A stretch of DNA of 64,000 nucleotides from Heterodera schachtii. Lineage: Eukaryota > Nematoda > Chromadorea > Rhabditida > Heteroderidae. The notes beneath the pieces are model-generated. The model ran no database searches. It was given only the letters and a program-made list of their open reading frames with translations, and was not told the DNA's origin. The stretch is taken from the NCBI GenBank assembly GCA_023374025.1, contig SIJG01000056.1:737935-801934 (forward strand), given 5' to 3'. The position numbers and the translations under genes are program-made. Below are positions 1 to 10,064 of the stretch, one piece after another (within the stretch, counting starts at the first letter, position 1; every line of letters starts with the position of its first letter).

Positions 1-103
1 TTTGCATTTGGATGTTGACAAATTGCGTGCTTTTTTTAATGCCAACAGTGAACAATTGTCTTCGGCGGTTGTCAGCAAACAATTTTTTTGGCTTTGTGGA
101 TGA
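1..103 (+). CDS. BTB-family protein, last exon only (gene runs in from the left)
   Basis: This is the 3' part of exon 8 of a BTB-array gene whose other exons lie before the window. From base 2 it reads LHLDVDKLRAFFNANSEQL, then SSAVVSKQFFWLCG and a TGA at 101-103. The same exon occurs in all eight copies downstream, and its ending SKQFFWLCG is shared with copy 2 (6967-7077). It encodes helices following the BTB fold. The short ending lacks the residues ALCVR found in other copies, an in-frame loss. Confidence 0.75.
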   Translation, partial: LHLDVDKLRAFFNANSEQLSSAVVSKQFFWLCG

Positions 104-501
104 ATTTGCTAAACTCTTCTGATTGGGTCCGGCATTGATCAAATTGATTTTGGCATTTTCAAAATGTTATTTATTTATTTTTTTACAAAATTTCTCATTT
201 TCAATGAGAGAATTGTTTTATTTTCCTCTTTTTTGTTAAAATTATTTATTTTAAAAAGGATTTAATATTGGCATTTTTTTCTCAAATTTTGGTGGTTATT
301 TTAGCATTATATAAATGCCTTTGCTGAATGTTTTGGCATTTCAATAATGTTGGTGAGAAGGGCCCCCGCCAATCAAGTCAACCGGACTGGGTCGGTTTAG
401 TACGGCAAGCTGTTTTTGTCCATAACTGTTGTAAACATTTTTTTTTGTCAAGCCAATGTGGCAAAAAATGGCATTTTACGCACCTTTTGTCCCAAAATTG
501 G

Positions 502-648
502 CACTTTATGAGAGTTGGGCTGGGGAAGTTTGCCAATCCGCCATAATACAGTCCGGATATGGCACAATAAGTGACTATCACTTGTTCAGTGAGTTCCTGT
601 CCAAAAGCCCTTGCCGACATTACACTCGAAAATGCCGTGGCGCTCCAA
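502..648 (+). mobile_element. mariner transposase relic (C-terminal catalytic part)
   Basis: Read on the plus strand, this encodes ALYESWAGEVC followed by SDYHLFSEFLSKS. In mariner transposases the third catalytic aspartate sits in a block like PPYSPDLAPSDYHLF. Here the PPYSPD part has degenerated to an IIQSGYG-like string, so the catalytic Asp is gone. A better-preserved sister relic is at 24162-24308. No inverted terminal repeats were found around it. Dead fragment, not a functional gene. Confidence 0.6.
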
Positions 649-761
649 ATTTTTATTTATTTTTATTAAATTAAATTATTTTTCATAAAATTATTTGGTA
701 ATTTTCCTTACCTTTTTATTCGAATATGTATTTGTTTACACATCTTTGTTGTTTTACACAT

Positions 762-768
762 GTAAACA
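762..768 (+). promoter_or_regulatory. Forkhead-type motif GTAAACA upstream of BTB copy 1
   Basis: ACATGTAAACA lies 349 bases before the ATG and is followed by AATAAACAACGATTTCTGACC. The same ordered block precedes copies 2, 4, 6 and 7. GTAAACA is the core recognised by FOX factors (DAF-16/PHA-4 class). Function is inferred. Confidence 0.35.
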
Positions 769-1110
769 CATTCATTTCTAATAAACAACGATTTCTGACC
801 ATAAAAATATGTATTGATCACATGGTGTCGTAGCATTTGCATTTCCTAAAAATGTTTTACACATTTTCGAAGGTTTTTACAAAAAACTCTTTTATTTTTT
901 ATTTTTTTTATTTTGCATTTTTGAAAAATATTTTCCAAAATTTATCAGGGTCCGCCCGTGATTTATTCAAAAATGCTTTTTTACGACTTGTGTACAAATG
1001 CATTAAATGTCTACTGCCATTAATATTTATTGTCAAAAAAATGTATTTGTTTTATTTAATTAAATAAAAATTTATAATTTTTTAATAGAATTAAATTAAA
1101 AGCACATTCA

Positions 1111-3028
1111 ATGGAAATCTTTGACGAATTTGTTGTTATTGACGAAAAGGTGATCAGTATAAATCTCCAAAACTGTGACAGATGCAACGGTACATTTTGT
1201 GATGTGACCCAATTTGCCGCACTGTAAAATTTTTTTTTTTAACAAATTTTGATGGCATAATTAGCCAACGATTTTTTTATGTAAATTAATTACATATATA
1301 TACAAATTTTTAGTGAATTTAAAAAATTCTACGCCGGCTCATTGCAAATCAAGGTCATTGGCATTGATTCCAAGCCAACTGAGGAGCCATTGGCACAAAT
1401 TGTCCGTTGGAATTGGGACCAAAATGGGGGCACAACAGATCAAAGATGTAAGAAATTCAAAGTTAATAAATTTTAATTTTTTTAATCCAATAAATATTTA
1501 GACCCGTACACTCAACAGAGGCGGTGCAATTAGTTACGAAATCAGTGCCAACGATTCTACTTCATTTGTTATCCGAATTCTCAAAAAGCGGGAAAAAAAG
1601 TCTGTTGAAATGTAACATTTCAATTATGGTCAAAAGTTGAGATTTTCGGGTTCGGATTCGAATTCTCGGCGTTATCTTTGGGATTTTCCAAAAAAAAAAT
1701 CCGATGGATCTTCTAATCCTGATCCCGGTCGGAGTTGAGAGTTCTGCTCCTCCGGTCATTAAACATTTAAGTTTCCCCATTAAGTGCGTTCCCGGCGCCT
1801 TCCAAAAGTTCAACTGATAACGACGAATTGACAGTGAAAATTGGTGAAAACAGCAGGTGAAAAACAGAAAAAGAGCACAATGGCATTCCTCACAGGCCCC
1901 AATATTTAAATTCTGATAAACTTGCAAATCATTAATAAAATAGCGGGTATTGATCAGATCTTGAAAATAGATTAAATCATTGATAAATTTGATAGATCAC
2001 CGATAATTTCTTGATATGATCAGTGTTGATTTGTTGATAAATTTGTTCAGGTCTTGCTTAAACTTGACAAGATTACTGATAAATTGGACCGAGTCACTTT
2101 TAAATCTTGGTTGTATCACTGGCAAATCTTGATCTATCTTTTTAAATCTCGGTCAGATGTCACTGATAAATTTGTCCGGATAACTAATAAATCCTGGTCA
2201 AATCATTGATAATCCATCCTAATCAGGTCGCTGTGTGCGCCCATTGGCTGATGTCCGTTTCCCCGGTGATCAATCGCATGCTCAGCGTGGAGATGAAGGA
2301 GAAGCAGCAGCGAATGATCACTGGACGAATTGGGCGTGGACATGGACCAATTCAAGCAGTTTTTGGAGGCCATCACTTATCTGACAATGAGCCAACATTT
2401 TCTGCCCAACCGTAATTCATTGATACTGTATTTATTCAATTCAACCCCTGAGGGGTTGAAAATATGATTTTAAAATTCCAATTTTTAGCCAAAAATGTGC
2501 TGATGCTGCTCAAATTGGCCGATTACTTCCAGGTGGGTGCCTTTCAAAGTCTCAAAAAATTTTTTTGTAATGTTCATAACAAAATCTCGCTAAATTTGCC
2601 ATAAATTTTTTCTTAATATTTTTAAAATTAAAAAACGCTATTAAATTCTAAAAATTTAAATTTCAATTAACCAAATTCCTTTTTTTTACAACACTATTTT
2701 GTTATTCATATTTTTTAATTTCTGTCCCACTTCAGGTGACCGCGTTGAAGTCGCGTTGCGAATTGCATCTGATCAATTGCGTGGAAATTCCACTGATCGA
2801 CCGTTTCCTTTTGATTGAATGCTACGGACTCGACAATTTAAAAGTGATTTAATTTTAAAAATAATTTTATGTTACTTTTAATTTAAATGATTTTCTTATT
2901 TTTAGAATTATTTTTTGCATTTGGATGTCAATAAATTCCGTGCCTTTTTCAAGGCGAACAATGAACTATTGTTTTCGGTTGTTAGCAAAGAATTTTTGCG
3001 GGCTTTGTGCGTCCGACTTTGTGGATGA
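1111..3028 (+). pseudogene. BTB-family gene copy 1, frameshifted
   Basis: All eight exons are recognisable: 1111-1223, 1314-1447, 1502-1611, 1785-1856, 2227-2411, 2489-2532, 2736-2843 and 2906-3028. Three lesions break the frame relative to sister copies. One extra G lies in a G-run of exon 2 (AATGGGGGCAC, near 1425). Exon 4 has an altered end (GGTGAAAACAGCAG, where intact copies have GGTGACAAACAG). Exon 5 has lost two T (ATCACTGGACG near 2317), giving MITGRIGRGHG in place of MITLDELGVD. Exons 6-8 are intact and end in RALCVRLCG. Exon 1 starts MEIFDEFVVIDEKV. It is most likely a pseudogene, but homopolymer errors in the assembly could mimic the first lesion. Confidence 0.7.
1935..2226 (+). 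repeat. Degenerate tandem repeat filling intron 4, about 22-bp unit
   Basis: Units resembling AATCTTGGTCAGATCACTGA repeat imperfectly up to the exon 5 acceptor, which is itself TGATCAG. The same repeat stands before exon 5 in other copies (about 6190-6270, 10900-11225, 15165-15415, 20440-20623, 23030-23143, 27080-27209, 30780-30822). Copy 8 retains only about two units. Confidence 0.7.
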
Positions 3029-3271
3029 ATTTGTTAAACTCAGCTGATTGGGTCCGGCTTTGATGAAAATGATTTTGGCATTTTCATAAAATGTTTATTT
3101 TTTTTTTACAAATTTTCCTCATTTTTAGTGAGGTCAATTAGTCACGGATTTTTCCATTATGAAATCAATTAGTGATGGCATGAATTGGTAATTGTTTAGT
3201 TATAAGTGAATTAAGAAATTAACGCTTTTTGTTTTTCTATTTTCCTTCATGTCTTTTGTTCTTTTTCACAT

Positions 3272-3279
3272 GTAAACAA
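3272..3279 (+). promoter_or_regulatory. Forkhead-type motif GTAAACAA upstream of BTB copy 2
   Basis: CACATGTAAACAAA lies 230 bases before the ATG. It is followed by AATAAACAACGATTTTTCTG and a TATTGA..GATCA stretch, the same order as upstream of copies 1, 4, 6 and 7. Conservation of this block while the surrounding spacer diverges suggests a promoter element. Confidence 0.4.
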
Positions 3280-3501
3280 ATCATTTGAATAAACAACGAT
3301 TTTTCTGACCTTAAAAATATTGACCAATGATCAGAATTGCATTTGCTTCTTTCAAAAAATGTTTTCCGCATTTTTAAGGCTTTCTCTTTTTAATTGCCAA
3401 ATTTTCTTTGAAAATTTGTATTGTTTTTTATTATCAAATTATTATTTAATATGAAAATAAATAAATATTTTTAAATTTTTCATAAAATCAACGCACATTC
3501 A

Positions 3502-6500
3502 ATGGAAATCTTTGACGAATTTATTGTTGTTGACGAAAAAGTGATCAGCCAATTAACTGTCAAAAACTATTGCAGCTGCAACTGGTCATTTCGTGATGTG
3601 ACACAATTTGCTGCACTGTAATTTTATTTTATGAAATTTAAAAATAAATTTTTGATAACATAATTGGCCTAGCGTGATTTTTCTTATATTTTAGTGATTT
3701 TATGACAAACTGTTATCCTATATTGCAAATCAAGGACATTGGCAATGCTTCTTCTTCCAAGCCGAATTCTGTGCCATTGGCACAAATTATCCATTGGGAT
3801 TGGGACAAAAATGGGGCACAACGGATCATTAGTGTAAGTTTAAAGAAATGATCAGACATAATTTAATTACCTAACAAATATTATTTTAGACCCAAATACT
3901 CAACAAGGGCAGTGAAGTTAATTTCTACACCTATACACACAATGTTTCTCCTTCATTTGTTATTCGAATTCTCAAAAAGCAGGAGAAAAAGTAAATTTGG
4001 TAATTCCCGGCGGCACTTATCGGCACCGCCGGCTTTTTTTAGCCCAAAAATGGCAGTTAGTCCTTTTTTGGCGAAAAACAACTATGATTTAGTGTTTTGC
4101 TCTCTCCGTGCAAAGATTTTTAAAATAAAACGGGCAAAAAAGAGGTCTTTGAATTCTCCCCCCCCCCTCCTAAATTTATTTTTTCTGCCTACAGGGCTTA
4201 GTCAAAATGACTGATTTTTAGGGTTGGATTCAAATTTTCGGTGACATTTATTAACTTGGGGATTTTACCAAAAAAAAAAACACAGAAAATTCTAGTCCTG
4301 GTCCCGATCGGAGTTGAGAGTGTTGTTTTTCCGATCATTAAACATTTATTGTTCCCCCATTAAGTGCGTTCCCGGCGCCTTCCAACAACAGCTCACCCGA
4401 CGACGATTTAACGGTGAAAATTGGTGAAAAAAAGGTGAAGCAAACAGCAACAACATTAAGCTTACTCTCCCGGTCAGGGGTGTGCGAAATTTCGTGTCGT
4501 CCCCTTTTTTCGTCACTTTTTGAGTTTCGTTTTCGTGTTTTCGTTTTCGTCCGTCAAAAAATTTTCGTTTCGTTTTCGAGTTTTAAAATTTTGAATTTTC
4601 GTTTCGTTTTCGTTTTCGTCAGACGGAATTTGAACGAAAAATACGAAAAAATTTACACCCTTAAGAATGACCATTTTGTGAAAAAAACAAGCAATCTCGT
4701 GGAAGTTTGCTACAGATTATCATATTTTTCTTTACAAAATTCATTGAAAATTCCAAAATTCTTCCCGGCGGCGCCTGTCGGCACCGCCGACCCCCAAAAT
4801 TCTTCTAAAATTTTCAGTATTTTTTTAAATGTAGGTTTTTTGCCGGCCAAATTCTTATTTTCGCGCATGAAATTCTTTTAAAAAGACGGAAATTCCTGAA
4901 AAATTTGGCTAATTTCTAACAAAATTCAATAGAAATTCTTAATATTTTCTCCCGGCGGCGCCTACCGGCACCGCCGACACTCTCCCCTCGCCCATTCACC
5001 AAAATTTTTTGGAAAAATACGCCACAAAAAATGTTAAAAATCTGATTTTTTAATTCCGGAATACACTGAAATTTATGATTTGCTTATGTCCTCCCCAAAA
5101 TTGCTAAAACCGATAATGGGAGACTAATAATATTTAATACATTTTGATCGAATAAATTGTAAAAATAATAGATTTGAAGCAATTTTTTGCAAATGTTCTT
5201 ATTTTTAAGCCTAAAATCTTATTTCTTGGCCTTGGTGTTCTTATTTTGAAAAATTTCCGATCGGCACCCTGAACTAGAGCCACATCAGCTTTTCCATCTA
5301 CTCGGATCTTCATTACATTAGTTTGAGGATACAATTATAAAATTTTATGTTTCTTAATTTTGGATTAAATTAGTTCAAAAAAATTTTCGTGTTTTTCGTG
5401 TCGTTTCATACGAAAACGGCTATTTTTTCGTTTTCGTGTTTCGTTTCGTCCAAACAAAAATTTTCGTTTCGTTTTCGAGTTTTGAAATTTTTAATTTTCG
5501 TTTCGTGTTTCGTTTTCGTGAAAAATAAATATTTTCGTTTCGTTTTCGTTTTCGAAAATTATTTTTTTGGTTTTCGCACACCCCTGCTCCCGGTAGGGGT
5601 CAGTTCCGTCTGAGCCAAGCTTAAAGCATTATAACTTTTTTTTCAGTAGATCAAATTTTATAAGTTTGGCATCGTTCAAAAGCTATGCGTCTTTAGAAGC
5701 TTTTGATAAGCTATTTCTAAGCGATTGAACAACTTATAAAAAGTTACAACATGAATATTACCAAAAAGTCAGAATTTTTGTATATTTTAATTTATATCTT
5801 TTTTACATGTCTGTATTTCTTTGTGATTTTTGGGAAGCCGATAGAGCTTGTTAAGAGCTTTCGAATGATACCAACTTTGTTGGATTTGGTCAACAAAAAA
5901 AAAAGATGATGGTCTAAACTTGGCTCAGGCGGAACTGGCCCGTTCCGTACTCTCCCCCCCTGCTTTTTATCAACTTTTTTTTCTAGGAAAAAAACCAATT
6001 TTTCGGTACATGAAATTCAAATGCCAAATTTGTCGTTTGTCGTCCGTTTTGTCGTTTGTCGTTCGTAATTGTGATTGGCCCCTGTTCTGTCAAACACAAA
6101 AATTAGTCCGCAATTGCCAGGATGTGTTTAAATTTGAGCCAAAGTTTTCTAAATTTTCCAAAATTAGATATCAAAAGGCAAAATTCTGGCAACTCTTGGT
6201 CTAATCACAAACAGTTTAATCAGATCACTAGTAAATCCCGGTCAGATCACTGTTAATTAATCCATTCTGATCAGATCGCTGTGTCCGCCCATTGGCTAAT
6301 GTCCGTTTCCCCGGTGATCAGTCGCATGCTCAGCGTGGAGATGAAGGAGAAGCAGCAGCAAATGATCACTTTGGACGAATTGGGCGTGGACATGGACCAA
6401 TTCATCGAGTTTTTGGAGGCCATCTGCGGACATTTTCTGCCCAACCGTAATTCATTGATACTGTATTTATTCGCCTGTAAATTTCTCTCCTATTTTTGGG

Positions 6501-7077
6501 ATTAAAATTATGATATTTTTGGTTTATGAAATAACGGATGCCCAATTTTAGCCAAAAATGTGCTGATGCTGCTCAAATTGGCCGACTACTTTCAGGTGGG
6601 TCCTCTCTTTTTTTCTGTATGATCTTTTAAATTTAAATATTAAATTATTTAAATAAATGTCTAGTATTTTGGATAAATGAGACAATTAAACCGTGATTTT
6701 CCAACCAAATGGCCATTAATTAACCCTAATTTGCTAATGATTTTGCTATTTTTAATAAAAAAATGGCAGCCTAATTAATTATAATTGGTACCCAAATTGC
6801 TCCGCTTTGAGGTGACCGCGTTGAAGTCGCGCTGTGAAAAGCATCTGATCAATTGCGTGGAAATTCCACTGATCGACCGTTTCCTTCTGATTGATCGCTA
6901 CGGACTCGACAATTTGAAAGTGATTTAATTTTCAAATATTTTAATTAATTAATTATTCCCGTTTAGAATTATTTTTTGCATTTGGATGTTGACAAATTGC
7001 GTGCTTTTTTCAATGCTAATAATGAACAATTGTCTTTGGCGGTTGTCAGCAAACAATTTTTTTGGCTTTGTGGATGA
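3502..7077 (+). CDS. BTB/POZ domain protein, copy 2 (complete, 286 aa)
   Basis: Eight exons join in frame: 3502-3617, 3695-3833, 3890-3990, 4365-4434, 6275-6446, 6552-6595, 6812-6919 and 6967-7077. Residues 1-118 (MEIFDEFIVVDEKVISQLTV.. to ..FVIRILKKQEKK) form an unrecognised N-terminal domain, in the place where MATH domains sit in nematode BATH proteins. The BTB fold follows, with DDDLTVKIG, then IAVSAHWLMSVSPVISRML, then MITLDELGVDMDQF, then NVLMLLKLADYFQ. A helical tail VTALKSRCEKHLINCVEIPL ends in FFWLCG. BTB proteins commonly dimerise and recruit substrates to cullin-3 ligases; that role is inferred from the family. Intron 4 is 1.84 kb because of inserted transposons. No lesion is visible. 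Confidence 0.8.
4475..5586. mobile_element. hAT-type non-autonomous element, 1.1 kb, in intron 4 of copy 2
   Basis: The ends are inverted repeats: CAGGGGTGTGCGAAA at the left and TTTTCGCACACCCCTG at the right. It is flanked by a perfect 8-bp duplication, CTCCCGGT (4467-4474 and 5587-5594). CAGGG ends and an 8-bp duplication are hallmarks of the hAT superfamily. Many TTTCGTTTTCG-like motifs lie just inside both ends. Two GC palindromes (4769-4793, 4951-4977) lie inside. Near 5180-5263 is a stretch resembling the 3' half of the element at 28473-28621. No transposase is encoded. Confidence 0.85.
5597..5944. mobile_element. Foldback element next to the hAT copy in intron 4
   Basis: GGGTCAGTTCCGTCTGAGCC at the left matches the reverse complement of GGCTCAGGCGGAACTGGCCC at the right with few mismatches, so the segment can fold into a long hairpin. 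The interior holds an inverted pair around GAGCTTTCGAATGATACCAA, a string also found in the element at 25269-25733. No clear target duplication was seen. Confidence 0.5.
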
Positions 7078-7323
7078 ATTTGTTAAACTCTGCCGATTGA
7101 TTGGGTCCGGCATTGATCAAATTGATTTTGGCATTTTCATAAAATGTTATTTTAGCACTATATAAATATGCCTTTGCTGAATGTTTTGGCATTTTCAATA
7201 ATGTTGGTGAAAATTTTGGCATTTTTTGTTACAAATTTGAACAATTATATTAAAACGGGTAATTACGGCATTTTTTTGCTTAATTGGCATTTTAGGCTAA
7301 TAGCGAACTTTTAACATTTTGAT

Positions 7324-7852
7324 TAGAGCTCGACATTTTGAAAAAAGCCTGGACCTGGACCTGGACCTGGATTTCATGTTGGACCTGGACCTGGATTTCC
7401 TGGACAAAAATCCAGGAAAATCCAGGTCCAGGAAAAATCCAGGCTCCTCGAGACCTGGATCCAGGCCTGGACCTGGATTTTTTGAAAGTCATTTTAAAAA
7501 TCAAAAAAATGTTTGAAAAATTTAATTATTTGCTTAGAAACATCTAAAAATATCTAATTAATGATAATAATGTGTTTTAAAATTTATTAAACTTTTTTTG
7601 AAAACTTAAAAAAACATCGGTCACTTGAAATAATAAATTTTAAAATTTTGTCCAGGAAAATCCAGGTTTTTCCTGTTTTGCCTGGACCTGGACCTGGATT
7701 TTTTTTCACATTTGACCTGGACCTGGATTTCCTGGACAAAAATCCAGGAAAATCCAGGTCCAGGAAAAATCCAGGTTGCCGAAAAATGGCCTGGACCTGG
7801 ACCTGGATCCAGGAAAAATCCAGGCCTGGATCCAGGTCCAGGTCGAGCTCTA
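7324..7852. mobile_element. hAT-type MITE, 529 bp, with CCTGGA subterminal repeats
   Basis: The terminal inverted repeats are TAGAGCTCGAC and GTCGAGCTCTA. The 8-bp duplication ATTTTGAT is perfect (7316-7323 and 7853-7860). The equivalent spacer after copy 4 (near 16400) is uninterrupted and gives the empty site. The interior near both ends is made of CCTGGA / TCCAGG hexamers in inverted orientation, producing spurious open frames rich in Asp-Leu or Arg-Ser. Non-autonomous. Confidence 0.85.
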
Positions 7853-8329
7853 ATTTTGATGAATATTTTTGCATTTTAAATGATTTTGTGAACTTTTTGC
7901 ATTTTTTGTTAGAAAATTTACATTTTTATACAGAGCATATCGTACCTGCAGATGTTTTTGACAGTGATTGATTTCGACAGTACTTTTTAATTGGTTTTAT
8001 ACATAATTTATTGTACATATAATTAATATTATATTATACGCTTCCATATACAAAATTTATAAAATTAGGACGTACATATGATTATTTTTGTGAAATGGAT
8101 TGTTTATCGCTTCACTTTTTCTATACAAACATCACTCGATGACTGTAGTCAAGAATACAAAAATTTCATATATTTAAGATTTTCGAATCGTGTGGGAAAA
8201 CTTGTCAATGAATGCCGGGTTTTTGAGTGCCAACATGCAAATCTGCAGGCTCAAGCAGAATTCGAAAATCGCAAACCCCTCTGGCAATGTAGAAGAGCAT
8301 ATGCTTATCATTTTAATAACAGCACCGAG

Positions 8330-8580
8330 CAGGGATGTTGCGAATAGAAAAATAAAATACGAGACACGAGACACCAGACACCAGAATAACGAGACAAAAA
8401 TAAAACACGAAACACGAGACGATACGCCGCCAAAAACACGAAAAACGAGACAATACGCCGCCAAAAACACGAGACGATACGCCGCACGAGACACGAGACG
8501 ATAAGCCGCACGAGACACGAGACGATACGCCGCCAAAAACACGAGAATACGAGACGAGATTTTTTTACAAAAAAAAACCA
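8330..8580. repeat. ACGAGAC-repeat block, probable fragment of a CAGGG-ended element
   Basis: It starts at AGCAGGGATGTTGCGAATAG and continues with many CGAGACA and ACGCCGC units. The start resembles the hAT-type ends elsewhere in the window, but I could not find the matching right end, so it is probably truncated. Confidence 0.4.
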
Positions 8581-8934
8581 AAATTTTTGATTATTATTTT
8601 AACGGAGAAATGTTCGGGCCGGAATCTATCTAAAGATGACAAATGTTTAAAATTTGGTTCATTTTAGGCGAAGTTATGAATAATTTTCTGTCAAAAATTG
8701 ATGGTTTTTTGATCTATTAACATCGTGACGCTATTTGGAGGATTTCACCACCAATCCCAGCAGGGCACAGCATCCTAATTTCACCCAAATCGTCCTCCCA
8801 TTTATTCTTTGTGAGTCGTCCGTTGGGGGACCCAAACGCCTCCCCCATTAGGTTAAATGCCATTTATAAAACGGCCAGGCACAGATTATATTAAATCTTT
8901 TTTCAAATTTCTTTGTTAAAAAGTGGAGGAAAAT

Positions 8935-8975
8935 GGCACTTAACAAGGGTTGGGCTGGGGAAATTGCGCTCCAAA
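8935..8975 (+). mobile_element. Short mariner relic fragment
   Basis: GGTTGGGCTGGGGAAATTGCGCTCCAAAT joins the left part (GAGTTGGGCTGGGGAAGTT) and right part (GTGGCGCTCCAAAT) of the mariner relics at 502-648 and 24162-24308, with the middle deleted. Confidence 0.4.
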
Positions 8976-9204
8976 TATTTATTTTCATCTACATATACTA
9001 ATTTGTAAGTCCATGCTGTACATAACGCTTTTTGAATGAAAATTTTATTGACACGAAAACTTGCAAAAAATAAAAGAATATCGATGAAAAGAAATGTGAT
9101 TTATTTTTTTGGGATTGTTTACATCTGTATTTAACTTTTTCCCTTTATTTCTAAATAAATTTTTAAAATTATTTAAAATTATTTTTATCCTTTAAAATAA
9201 GCTT

Positions 9205-9425
9205 TGTGTAAGAAAGAGAGAAAGAAGAAAAAGAGCAAAAAGAAGAGAAAACGAAAGGGGAGAGAGGAAAGGAAAAAGAGAGAGCAGCGAGTGAAAAAGG
9301 AATAGAGAGATGAGAGAGAAAAGAGAAAATAAGAGAGTGAAAGCGGGGGAAGAAATGGAACGAACGAGAGGGAGAAAGTAAAAAGAAGTTAAAGGAAATA
9401 GAGAGAAACGAAAAGAGAGAACATG
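9205..9425. repeat. Purine-rich tract (GAGAAA-like)
   Basis: Over 200 bases of almost pure purine on the plus strand, dominated by GAGAAA and AGAGAG units. The antisense open frame rich in Ser and Phe is a low-complexity artefact. Confidence 0.7.
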
Positions 9426-9499
9426 GACATAAAATATGCAAGAATTTATGAAAAATGATTAAATATTTTGTACTTATTTTATGAAAATAGAAAAGAAAG

Positions 9500-9504
9500 G
9501 GTAA

Positions 9505-9540
<36 letters not shown>

Positions 9541-9571
9541 AAGAGTGAGAGAGAGAGAGTGAGAGAGAGAA

Positions 9572-9603
<32 letters not shown>

Positions 9604-9662
9604 TGAGAGAGAGAGAGAGAGAGAGTGGGAGAGAGAGAGAGAGAGAGAGAGTGGGAGAAAAA
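9500..9662. repeat. (GA)n microsatellite with GAGTGA interruptions
   Basis: A long run of GAGAGA broken at intervals by GAGTGAG or GTGGGAG. Any antisense open frame here is only Ser-Leu repeats. Confidence 0.85.
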
Positions 9663-10064
9663 GACAGAGAAGAGCTCAGAATTACAAAACTCCTTTTTTT
9701 TTATGGGACAGAATTTATATAACCGTTTATCAAGGTTCTTGAAATAGCTCGGAGCGGTTGGGAACCGCGCAGCGGTTCCCAAGCGCTCGTTAAAATTAAT
9801 TATTTTTTAAAAAATTATTTTCTTAATTTTCCATATTTTTTTAATTAAAAATATTTTTTATTTAAATTATTCCCATCACATCTTTGTTCTCTCTTTTCTA
9901 CACCATTCATCTGAATGAAAGCAACGATTTTCTGCTGACTTTTTAAAATATTGATTCTGTGTGTCACCCCGCGCATTTGCATCATTCTAATTTTTTTTTT
10001 TTTTTTTTGCATTTTAATAAAAATTTTTTAATTTTTTCAGTAAAAATAAATTAAAAGCCAATCA

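Larger units (their letters stand above)
104..1110. other. Spacer between the left-edge gene and BTB copy 1
   Basis: AT-rich spacer. It contains a mariner relic at 502-648 (listed separately) and, at 762-768, the GTAAACA motif of a block conserved upstream of several copies. A candidate 3' splice site (TTAATAG, ending at 1088) lies 22 bases before the copy 1 start codon. I see no gene here. Confidence 0.6.
7078..10064. other. 3-kb spacer between BTB copies 2 and 3
   Basis: No gene was recognised. It contains a hAT element (7324-7852), a CGAGAC-repeat fragment (8330-8580), a mariner fragment (8935-8975), a purine-rich tract (9205-9425) and a GA microsatellite (9500-9662). An open frame at 8078-8347 (89 aa) has no recognisable feature. 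A TTTTTTCAG site ending at 10040 lies 24 bases before the copy 3 ATG. Confidence 0.6.

Noticed and set aside
7292..7874. Several overlapping open frames rich in Asp-Leu, Trp-Thr or Arg-Ser on both strands
   Set aside because: They are translations of the CCTGGA hexamer repeats inside the hAT element at 7324-7852.
8078..8347. 89-codon open frame with several Cys
   Set aside because: No domain was recognised. Its 3' end runs into the CAGGG-started ACGAGAC repeat block, so the stop is in transposon sequence.
9474..9782. Ser-Leu-rich antisense open frame of 102 codons
   Set aside because: It lies on the GA microsatellite and has no domain or splice support.
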